Source: Xestospongia bergquistia (lineage: Eukaryota > Porifera > Demospongiae > Haplosclerida > Petrosiidae). Taken from it: a DNA stretch of 64,000 nt. The position numbers and the translations under genes were made by a program. The notes beneath the pieces were generated by a model, which searched no databases, was not told the origin of the DNA, and saw only the letters and a program-made list of their open reading frames with translations. The stretch is from assembly GCA_963965975.1 (NCBI GenBank), contig OZ014420.1, positions 64,501 to 128,500 on the forward strand, read 5' to 3'. Position 1 is the first letter of the stretch. Each line of letters starts with the position of its first letter. Positions 33,656-43,794 of the stretch are shown here, piece by piece.

Positions 33656-36600
33656 ATGGAGTGTTCATTGCCAGTCAATTTAACAAATGCTGCCTATTTT
33701 GTGGCTGTTAATAATATAATGTATCTCAACTTAACTACAATACAGAATATGCTTGGTATTACTAGTACAACTCCAACACCTAATGCTACTTTCATTGTCC
33801 CTCTTAATAAAAGGTATATTTATATATTGTTAATATATCACATTATATTGTGTCTAGTTGTATTGAAGAATATCAAGATGAAGTCAATAGTAATTTCTAT
33901 ACACTTTTAACTCTATCAGTAAGACACAATGATGTCTATTTTAAGAATAATTATTATATTTTTTAGATAATTATATTAATTATTTTATCTCTGTGTCAAC
34001 CAAGACTAAATTTGTGGCCAAGGTGCTGTTGGAAAAGACCTGGTCTTGTCGTGTAAGTGCTAAGTATAGTGGGTGTGGTACATTATAGGTTCCACTCCTT
34101 TAGACCAGTGAATCTTATTCATTCTTCACCACAACGTTTAATATATGTTTGTATCTTTGGTGCTATGACTTCTAGACTCCTTCTATTAATTTTAGGATTT
34201 GATGTTTATCCAACTCCAACCTTTCTAGAGAATATTTCAGATCCTTTATGGTCAAAAAGTAACAAAGATTACTACTGTCCTAACTTTGTCATATTCATCA
34301 TTAGCACTAACAACTTTTATCAATGTCTTTTTTCAAGCAATGTTATTCTTTCCAATTTTTGCTTGTGTCAATTCTCGTATTCCTCTTATGGGATATATTA
34401 TTGGTCTTATTTATACTACTTACTCGTAAGACCAGTTTGTTAAACCTGTTATGTCAGTCTATTGTTATAGATGGTCACATGAAATTCAAGTATTTGGATT
34501 GTTTTTACGTACTTGTCTAGATACAGAAGAAGAGGATGTCATCACTCAAGTAATTTATATGTTAATTAAAGGAGTAACCTCCTTGTTACATTATTTCATA
34601 TAGTATGTTTTGTTTTCTGTCACTGGGTTGCCGACGGTGATGTTTTTATTAATTGTCATTATATGGTATATTTGGAAAATATTTGAGACCTTTTTGAAGT
34701 TATGCCTTAACAGAACACAATGGAAATCTATTGTACGTAGTATAATGTATTATTCTCTAAATATTTCATACAATATGTAGATATTACATCATGACCAATC
34801 AACATATTATGAGTCTCATGTCAAATACTTACTTCAACAGTAAGACATATTATTGATAGTATTACATGATATATTTGTAGACATCCAAAAACAGAATATA
34901 ATAATGTGATTATTAAATATATTGTTAAAATCATCAGTTATTATTATGCTCCTGAAGCAGGTAAATGTACTTGCTGAGACCACACCCATCTTATTATCTG
35001 CGTATTATAGGGATGCAATATCCAGTAGGATTTCTATCTGCTATTGTTGTCATGGCAACCATTCTTTATCAAGTAAGATCTCCATTACCTGTGTGATCAT
35101 TAGTGTTAATTATAGCTAACTGCTAGCACAATTTATTTTAGTACACAATTTACTGCTCCACTACACAATTTACGTGAAATATATAGCAATGTTGATGATA
35201 TAGTGGGTGTGGCTATTAATAATACTGATATTATGGGAAGTTTGCTAACATCAATTGATGATACCATTATTATGTTAAATGGTATGTCACATGACTATCA
35301 CATGACTAACAAATAACATTTTTTAGTATTTTTTGTAGCAGGACCACTCATAGCATTTATATTTAATTCTGTTTTATTGTTACATTTTATTGCAGTCGCC
35401 AGGTGAGTGGGTGTAAGTAAACATGTGGTTTAATATTCTTTAGAAATCACATGATGAAGTTGGCAAAAGGGGATTACTCTTTTTTCCCAACTAAGAGATC
35501 CAAGCCATCATTGCGACTAGTAAGATAATCAATACTATACAACATAACATGTTTTGGTTATAGTTGAATGCAATGAGATACGCCAGTTATCAAATTGGTT
35601 ATTTTGTGTGGGCGTGGATTATATTATGTCTCGTTTCGTGGGTAATTGGATTAATAACAGTTGTACTATACTGGCTAATTAAATATGCTTTAGGAGAAAC
35701 AATCAACATTTTCATTTGGCTTGCGTAAGGGGTTGTTTTTCTAATAAGGTTTAATTAATTGTCTTTATTATAGGTTTCCTCTCATATTTTCTTTGATTGT
35801 GTATTTGTTTCAATGGATTTCATGTATTTTTTTATTCAATAAAAAAACTAACCACAAACACACTATCATCAGAAACAGGTTTGTCCTGTTAGTATAACCA
35901 GTCTGTCTAGTTTATTTTATAGTCGTCTCTTCCATTGGTACACATATGCTCTCTTCTTCTATAATGTTGTCCTCGGTCTACTCTCTTCTATGTTGAGAAT
36001 ATTCTATTCCATCGGTTTTGGGTTACTCCTATTATTTAGATTGGATCGTGTGGTACTTATGAAGGGATTTGAGAGCTATGATACAGGTAAACTTTGTCAC
36101 ATGATACTTGTTTATGGCTCACATGATCTAGGTCATCAATTATATATTGGATATCTATATTTAGACCATACTCAAAATAATCCTGTAATACATGTCTTTA
36201 TAAAATTATTAATAAAAGCTATCAAAAAAAATGCAACAGGTAAGATAGTGTTTAGTTCCACAATTTTAAACTCAATATAGACTTATCTGAAATAGAACTG
36301 GACAATGATTCATCTGATGAGTATCCTCGAGTGTCTACAAGAGCTTTGACACGTTGGAAAGTAGCATATACTCTTATTAGGAACCCTCAATTACAACAAC
36401 TAACAGCTACATTTTTAACTAACAACAAATTACAATCTTTTAAGTCTAAATCTCATTGCAGTGAGGGACTGGAACCCATTCTCCAATCACCTGATAAACA
36501 AGACGTTGAATCCAATGTTTGGTCATCCTCAGACACTGAAACCAATAATAACTTCAGACTAAAACCTATTCCATCATCAACTGGGAACCAAGATATTGAG

Positions 36601-36726
36601 GCTAAGCCTTTGAAACTAGTATCACCTCTCACATCACAGACTGAAACCAATATTCATGACTTGGGACTGGAACCTAAGTCACTTTTAAAACCAGAGAATG
36701 AAAGTGATGATCAAGTTTCAACATAA
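33656..36726 (+). CDS. STRA6-like retinoid-transporter family membrane protein
   Basis: Polytopic membrane protein in about 15 short exons. The extracellular N-terminus has several N-x-S/T sites (MECSLPVNLTNAAY). Many hydrophobic exons follow (I-I-L-I-I-L-S-L-C; M-T-S-R-L-L-L-L-I-L-G-F; F-V-W-A-W-I-I-L-C-L). The later part reads L-M-K-G-F-E-S-Y-D-T-G-H-Q-L-Y-I-G-Y, then T-R-W-K-V-A-Y-T-L-I-R-N-P-Q-L. These resemble the STRA6 C-terminal blocks (R-G-F-E...; R-W-x-x-A-Y-T-L-L-x-N-P). STRA6 takes up retinol from RBP4 in vertebrates. Whether the sponge protein moves retinoids is unknown. The C-terminal tail is a Ser/Pro-rich run to TAA 36724-36726. Individual middle exons were not all verified. 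Confidence 0.75.
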
Positions 36727-36843
36727 TTTATTGCACAGTTTTTATAAAATTTTGTTAATTTCATTTGTTATTGTTCTTTTTAAGTCTTCCATAGTTCTTA
36801 TGCCATTGAGTAATATTACTATAGCAATGAAATCATAATGATG

Positions 36844-37820
36844 TTATGTATTAACAACATTACCATTTAAGGAATGGGCTTGTTTTTCCATTTCACAATA
36901 CATTGGCCAAATGTGTGCATCAAAAAATCCAGGAGGGTCAGAATTGCAATCCTCATAAACCCTAGAACTATAAGATGTTATTAACTTGGGGTATTATTAC
37001 AGGGGCTTACCCTCTTCTTTCTTTACAGGTACTATAGTCAAGAGTTATGAAAAAACTTAAATCACACATGTTATGTAACTCCCTAGATAATAGTTATCAT
37101 TTATTTACATAACTGAAGATTATATTACCTGGAGTGAAGTATCATTGTGCCTTCCATTAGTATCATATGTTTGGGGGAAGGAGTCAATCTACAATGTTGG
37201 CAGTGTGATGAGGGAACTAGCTGTAGTTGTTGTAAATGTTTTGTAAGTGTATTCCAATCAATAGAAATTGGATCTTAAAGAAAGAAGTGTAGGAGTAACA
37301 GTGTTGTCATAACATGATGTAAACACACTAATTATAAGAAACATATTTAAAAATTATGATGATATTTATTATTTTCTGTTTTGTTTCTGTACCACCTGTT
37401 ATCATTTCAGGGACAGGCCACAGCTGGTCCCTTTTGTTCATTACCACATCTTTCTATTAGGATGTTTAGAGATTGAACTAGCCAGTTGTACAATTATGTA
37501 AACATACATATGAGCTCACCGTCCCATATTTGGTAGCCATTAATAAAAGGGATTTGGTCTGGTCTCTAAGTAATGAGATCATATGTTATGATATGAATAT
37601 TGCAATAGTTGCTCAACTTTATAGAAATCATCTTGATGTATCTTTATGCAATGTGGCCCAAACTCTTTACATAGTGAGTGAACTAGTGATGTTTTACCAC
37701 TACAAGTAGCACTATATAGTAGGAAATCATGTATAGATAACATATAATAATATGTTACCCTGATATCGCTACTATTTGAGAATTGGTTGTTGTCATACTA
37801 TGTGTCTTTTCTCTTGCCAT
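36844..37820 (-). CDS. NMRK1: Nicotinamide riboside kinase
   Basis: Phosphorylates nicotinamide riboside to NMN in NAD+ salvage. Six exons are read on the minus strand from ATG 37820 (MAREKTHSMTTTNS). The Walker A loop spans the exon 1/2 junction: I-S-G-A-T-C-S-G-K-T-S-L. Next come H-Q-D-D-F-Y-K (substrate-binding Asp), N-G-Y-Q-I-W-D, M-I-L-M-E-G-T-M-I-L, F-F-I-T-L-D-Y-S-T-C-K-E-R-R, and R-V-Y-E-D-C. The family signature P-P-G-F-F-D-A-H-I-W-P-M-Y follows. Stop TAA is 36846-36844. The order matches human NMRK1 throughout. Confidence 0.9.
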
Positions 37821-38234
37821 TTTCTATAAACAAATCTCCAGGGAACAGCTCTCCCAGTAAGCTCTCCCCTGTCTAGGCGTCCCTTAACTGAAGAATCACA
37901 TGAATCACACACTATTCATAGACTGGGTATAATTATCACTTTTCCTCTACCTCTGACGTGGATTCATACACGTCCAGTACAAAGGTGTCGGTCAATACCG
38001 TAACACGTCAGCAGACTCTGATGAAACAACGGAAACCATGAATATGATTTCTGTGTATATAAATACACTCTTACACGTTCTGGAAGTTTTATGAAAAGAG
38101 ATTGCTTGCTCTTTCGAGAAGTATCCTCCAGATCAGCTGAATCACTTGTCAGCAAGTCTGCTGTGCAGCTATAAATAGTGCAAAGATAGCGTGTTAATTG
38201 TGCTTACTGGATAGTTTTAGATCAAGTCCGAAAG
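37821..38234. promoter_or_regulatory. Head-to-head promoter interval, NMRK1 and LARP6
   Basis: 414 bp between divergent starts. No repeat or coding exon is supported. Motifs are weak; the interval is assigned by position only. Confidence 0.35.
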
Positions 38235-39368
38235 ATGTCTGTAGCTGATGTATTAGTTCCTACTACTTTGTTAGCTTATCCTTCTACTAGTGCTATGTCT
38301 CGACTCTCTCTTAGTCGATATAGTGGTGACTCTGATGGTGGCTATAGTTCACCAGACGATGAACGAGTCTCTTCGCCTACTGCGACCGTGGAGGATATAC
38401 ACGTGGAGGAAGACGCTCCGGCGGACGATGCCGCACTTCTCGATAAAGTCAGAAAACAAGTGGAGTGGTACTTCAGTGATGAGAATTTGCAGAAAGATTC
38501 CTTTTTAATGAAACATATCACTAGAAACAAACAGGGATATGTTAGTCTCAAATTGGTTGCTTCATTACGTAAAGTCAAAACTCTGACTAAAGACTGGAAA
38601 GTAGTACTAGTTAGTGTACAACAGTCAACATTACTTCAACTCAATGAAGAATGTACAAAAATAAGACGTCTTGGAGCAGCTCCAAAGATCGATTTCTCTC
38701 ATCTTCCAAAAACACTTCTTATTACAAATTATCATAGCAGTAATCCAGACGAGGCTACTGTTAGAGAGGAGTTTGGTCGCTATGGAAACATTGAACGGGT
38801 ATTAATACTTCATCCAGGGAAGGCAATACCATTGGACATAAAATCATGTCGTTCTAAATACTCTGTTATTGGTAAAGAACTTTGTCTACTTGTGGAGTAC
38901 AGTACGATAAAAGAAGCTAAAAAGGTTTGTCAAGATCTTTCTCAAAACTGGAGAGAAACAATGTCTGTACAAATCTTATCTGTTGACTCATCTGTTGAAC
39001 ACGGCGGCAGCACAATCACTAAAGATGACATACCAGTGTCTAAACGTTCACGTCAAGACAAAGTATCAAAATTACTTGAAACATCTAAAGCCAAGCAACA
39101 GAAAGGGCAGATTGCTGAGACCAGAGGCTTAAAAGTATCGCCTACAACTTATCACAAAACTGCCAGGCAAAAGACTCCAAATGGTTATGATTCAGGCTAC
39201 ACAGCGAGTCGATCGCCTAGTTTAAGTCCAGCACCAACTCGAAAATTCTTTTCTGAAATGAGTACTAGTGGCCAATCTCGACTCTCATTATTAAAATCTA
39301 CTCAAGGTATTCAAGTTACTGTATTAAGAGGACCTTATGGACCTGATGGTACAAATGGATTTCATTAA
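38235..39368 (+). CDS. LARP6: La-related protein 6, intronless
   Basis: RNA-binding protein that in animals binds structured 5' regions of mRNAs such as collagen. A single open frame of 377 aa runs from ATG 38235 to TAA 39366-39368. The La motif lies at about residues 65-145 (V-E-W-Y-F-S-D-E-N-L-Q-K-D-S-F-L) and the RRM-like domain at 150-250 (L-L-I-T-N-Y; Y-G-N-I-E-R-V-L-I-L). A C-terminal SUZ-C-like motif (L-R-G-P-Y-G-P-D-G-T-N-G-F) ends the protein. The D-E-N-L-Q core and motif order support LARP6 over La or LARP1/4/7. The lack of introns contrasts with its neighbours. Confidence 0.92.
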   Translation: MSVADVLVPTTLLAYPSTSAMSRLSLSRYSGDSDGGYSSPDDERVSSPTATVEDIHVEEDAPADDAALLDKVRKQVEWYFSDENLQKDSFLMKHITRNKQGYVSLKLVASLRKVKTLTKDWKVVLVSVQQSTLLQLNEECTKIRRLGAAPKIDFSHLPKTLLITNYHSSNPDEATVREEFGRYGNIERVLILHPGKAIPLDIKSCRSKYSVIGKELCLLVEYSTIKEAKKVCQDLSQNWRETMSVQILSVDSSVEHGGSTITKDDIPVSKRSRQDKVSKLLETSKAKQQKGQIAETRGLKVSPTTYHKTARQKTPNGYDSGYTASRSPSLSPAPTRKFFSEMSTSGQSRLSLLKSTQGIQVTVLRGPYGPDGTNGFH

Positions 39369-39660
39369 TTAAAATAATTAATTTTGTTTGTATCTTATCT
39401 CTTTATGTAAATATCATTATATTCCCAGCAAATTATGAAAAATACTTTTTAAAAATATTATTATGAAATATGACATTGATGCAATAAACATGTTAACAAT
39501 TGATGCAATAAATATGGTAACAGTTGACTAACTCATGGAATGGCAACAGACAGCAATTCACTTTCCCTTACATCATAATGACATCATTCATGAATACCGT
39601 ATATTGGTCATTTAGTCCTTTTATAAGAATGTTGTTTTTATAAGAAGACTCCACGCTTCA

Positions 39661-42408
39661 ATGGAAAAAGAATCTTTAGGTTTTGAACCTCTGAAAGTGA
39701 CTATCACAGGTAAATGAGAGAGACTAGGAAAGTATATGTGATATTATTTTGTAGTGGTTTCTGCAAGACAACTTCAAGGGAAAAAGAAAGGAGGTAGAGA
39801 CAATTAATTATCTAATAAATATTCATGATTTTAACCAGAGTTATGTCGGGCTTCCGTTGTATTTGGTTTGGGTAAAGAGTTATTTCAAACTGAAGAGATT
39901 GAATCCAATGAACCATTTTGGAACCAAGAGGCACATGTGTAAGTACATGACCCTATTTAATTAGTCAGTAATAATCTAATCATTTTGATAGTCATGTCAC
40001 TGGCAAAACAAACGAATCTCTTTCGTTCAAGCTTAAAGATCAAGGTCATACTATTGGTATTATCACTATACCAGTATTGTCACTTACTCGAAGAAAACAA
40101 GAAAAATGGATACCTTTTCAACCTTACAAGAAAGAGAAGGAGTCACATGGAGAACTGTGTCTAAGTTGCTTTGTATCTGAGTTTCGACCTTTACTAGACT
40201 TATCACCCAATAATTCTCATAGTTCTACTGAAGATATATCATGTGGTAACAAGAAAGGATTGTTTCATCGTCATAATCACTCAAGTGGTTCTGATATTGA
40301 ATTGAAACATCAAGTTAATCCCTCGTCATCATCTCCTATAAGTCGACAATCGGAGGATGACACTCACTCTAGAGAATCTTCAATTGAAAATGGTAACCAG
40401 TTATCATCCATTTATACACACTGTTATATGTCCATTCACTCATCCTGTATGTCCATCCATGCAGAGAGCCATGCTACCCCTGAAGTATCAGGGGTATCAC
40501 CTAGCGAAGGTTCAATAGATGGTCAAGAGAGAGTAACTCTTCGTGGTACAAACTTAGGAGAATCTCGTGCAGACATTATCAGAGTTGTGTTAGTTGACAT
40601 AGACTGCACAAGCACAGTGGAATATTTTTCATCAGGTAACTTTGTACTAAATTTAGTATTGAAGTGGTTATATCAAAGGATATCCTTTTCCTTTTAACTT
40701 ATGAACACCACCATATGTCAAAGTCATGTCTTATCATATCAAATGACTATATATGGTCATACACTAGACACATCCATCCTTTAGAGACAGGATATTAGGG
40801 CAGATCACTAAAATTGTTATCAGTGTTCTTGTGCTAAACATATCCATCACCCACACATCTTAGTCAGCAAATTAGCTGTTTACTGATATGCTGACCTATA
40901 CAATGTGTATCAAAACAACTTTTTGATTAGGTCAGCTGTTGCTATAGTACAACAATATATTCACATATATGACTATAGCAACAATAATAATAATCTGTTG
41001 CTATAGCAACAGTTACATTTTCTCATCTGTTGGTATAACAACAAGGCTATCTTCTCATGTGTTGCTATAACAACAAATTCTCTTTTCTAAGGAAAATTAA
41101 TAGTTACCACTTTGCCACGACATACCCCTGGGTCTGGTCCTGTTATTGTGGAAACCATTTCAGGTGGAGTTGGTGTATCATCATTACACTATACCTATGT
41201 TTCTCGTTCACCAAGTGATCGAATGAAACATGAATTATTAGCAAGTCCACAAAGTGGACAGAGAAAACCTAAATTAAGTGGTAAGGTGTATCTCATAGAA
41301 TAAAGTGTTCCTTTTAATATAAATGTTTTATTAGACATATCATATTTCTAATATTATCACATGTATTGTTTCTCTAATAGTGATAATATAGTTAAATTGA
41401 TGTTATGACTATAGGCAATATATATGACAAGTAATGACTTAGCTAGTTCATAGGTCAGGTTATCACACCTTTCAATCTTGTTGGCTGTTGATTTTGACCT
41501 ATAGTGTTCAATGAAATAAACTAGTTGGCATACCCAGAGTTGTATTTTCACATAACCTTTGACTTTGATGTTGGTTTATAGACAGTGTAGTAGGCACTTT
41601 ATACTATATAGTAAACTCTGTATTGACAAAGTACAGTCCAGAGTCTACTAGTTAGCAATTCCTAATATGTACATTGTGTACCACCAAATGAATTTATATG
41701 ATTTCCATGTGATTACATGTGACCATCTTGCATCATCACATCAGTCCACATATCTAGACTAGTAATTAGCTGATGAAATGTTTACATGTTAGATGCTGAT
41801 GATGTTAAAATAGATTTATTGCACCTGCAGTAAATATAATAGTATTCATCTTTTGTTGCTATATCTACAGTGTTTATCAGGTCATTATCAGTTTAGTATT
41901 GTTACTAGGAAATAGATAATGTTTAATGTTAAAAATCATTTGCTGTTGTTTACAAGACAAGCATTTTATTATGATAATTAAATACATGTTGATTTGTATC
42001 ATGTGTTTATTAGATCATGAAATATCTGAATTACAAGCTGAGAACAGATCAATAAAACAGCAAGTTCGAGGTAAGTCATGTTACAACATACACTGATATA
42101 ATAACAAGTTATGTAATAATGTGTTGGGGAAATATATCCTATTGAGATATATGATATTCCCAATGTAATAGGATGATGACTTTCCTGGCATGTTATGATA
42201 TCATTAGCCATAATGTTTTCTATAATTCCTAATAGAGAAGGTTTCTTAGATATGTTGTAATGTTATATTTATTTCTATTTCAGAACTTAAAGAGAGTAAT
42301 AACGAATTACATGAGGAAAATGTTGCTCTTAAAGCTTATGTTGAGCGTTTATTGTCGGCCATTATTGCTCATAACCCTGAATTATTAGAGGTAGCACAGC
42401 AAATGTAG
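39661..42408 (+). CDS. Class I Rab11-FIP-like protein with a Sec5-type TIG domain
   Basis: Endosomal-recycling adaptor by domain content. The N-terminal C2 domain is split over four small exons (L-K-V-T-I-T; V-V-S-A-R-Q-L-Q-G-K; F-W-N-Q-E-A-H-V) and continues to G-E-L-C-L-S-C-F-V. A Ser-rich linker follows. An IPT/TIG domain is then read (V-S-G-V-S-P-S-E-G-S, V-T-L-R-G-T-N-L-G-E-S, V-I-V-E-T-I-S-G-G), interrupted by a 457-nt intron. After a 732-nt intron comes a C-terminal coiled coil ending L-H-E-E-N-V-A-L-K-A-Y-V and I-A-H-N-P-E-L-L-E-V. This matches the Rab11-binding FIP motif. Stop TAG is 42406-42408. C2 plus FIP is class I; the TIG insert resembles EXOC2/Sec5 and is not part of FIPs I know. 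Confidence 0.78.
40925..41075. promoter_or_regulatory. Cluster of X-box-like palindromes in an intron
   Basis: About five copies of a GTTGCTATAGCAAC-like inverted repeat lie within 150 bp of the 457-nt intron of the Rab11-FIP-like gene. One is a perfect 18-bp palindrome (40995-41012, CTGTTGCTATAGCAACAG). It may be an RFX-bound enhancer or a decayed short repeat. Confidence 0.4.
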
Positions 42409-43794
42409 AATTTATCAATTTTTTTGTGAACTATAATCAATCACTCATCAATGTTTTTATTATTAATTGTTTGTTATTGAATGTGATTTTTGTTAATTAT
42501 AGATTGTCTGTGGTGGGTGTGGTTAATATAAGCTGCACCCTTTATTTGGTGTCAATACTAAACCACAGCCTTTTTAGATGGGTGTGGTTTATCTTTTACT
42601 TAATTAAAATGGTTAACCATTTAAGTGGATGGGTGTGGTCAAAAGTACATGTAAAGTAAATGTGATTATATTAAAGGGTACTTGTTGCCTGCAATAAAAC
42701 GTGAAAAAGTGCTTATATACAGAAGGAGTGTCAGAGGGATAGGGACTGTCATCTGCATTGTACAATACAATATAGTTTGGTCTTGTACATAATAGTAGCC
42801 AGATTGGCTGTAATCTTATGTAATAGCCAGCCCTGAAATCTACAAAATACATTTTCATGACTAACATTTAACCTCCTGTCTCTCTCAAATGTGTGTACAC
42901 GATAAATGAAAAATACAGTTGACTCAAATGTATGTACAAATTTTTGCAGTGATTTATCTCACATCAAAAATTAATGAGAAATACAACGTTTTTCTTTGGG
43001 TTTTCCAAAATATTTGTAAAATATGCTTTTCACTTCCATTAGCAAGTATCTCACAATGTTTACTGTTTGATATCTTGCTTTTATTAGCAAATATTTTCCC
43101 TCTAATTTCCTTTCTGCAAACTTTTTTTGTACAGTTCCATTGTAACTGTTTCCTGTTTGCAAGTATCTTATAATTTGTATGTTTCTTTATTGTACTTCCT
43201 TATAAGTAGGGTTTGTATTAGCAACAGGTACCGTAAGCAATCACATTCACTTACAATCATTTAATAATTGATTAATTATATTATTATTATATATAAGATA
43301 GATCTGACTAAAATGACAAAGTTATTTATATCCTAACCACGTCACCATCAATTACGTTACTATAGTAACAATTTATATACATGATATGTATTTTATTGGT
43401 ATTTATATATACATGTAACTAACTCACCAAGTTGTGTGGGTGTATCTTCACTCCATATAAAATATTAATTGCACCAACAAAATTGTACTAATCATAAAAC
43501 AAGTTGTTATATAATTATAGGGTGTTGCTATGTAATACTTACCACAAAGTAAAAAAAGGAAATTCTTGAAAGTAGTACTTTTGACGTAGAAATGACGAAA
43601 CTAGAGAGTAGAAACAATCTTTAAAAATTCAGATGCAGAAGACACAGCTAACATACAATTTATTTTTTGAGAGAGAAATTTGCACCATATGATGTCTTGT
43701 ATTTGGCGCCAGACTTGCTGGTATACATCTGCGCATGCTCAATAATGTTCACATTTTAACCCCATTTCCTCTCTCCCATTTCCCTGTCAACGTG
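42409..43794. other. Long intergenic interval with GGGTGTGG motif cluster
   Basis: 1.4 kb between the Rab11-FIP-like stop and the GH27 start. Three TGGGTGTGGT copies lie at about 42512-42640, probably in the 3' UTR. The middle is AT-rich with no supported gene. The right end holds the GH27 promoter, with CTGCGCATGCTC (43729-43740), an NRF1-like site. Confidence 0.5.

Noticed and set aside
42426..42659. 77-aa open frame with repeated G-V-V/W-V words
   Set aside because: Its content is the dispersed GGGTGTGG motif in a 3' UTR; no initiation context or homology.
42613..43173. Three short open frames on both strands in the gap before GH27
   Set aside because: AT-rich, hydrophobic by composition, mutually overlapping and without splice partners; probably chance.
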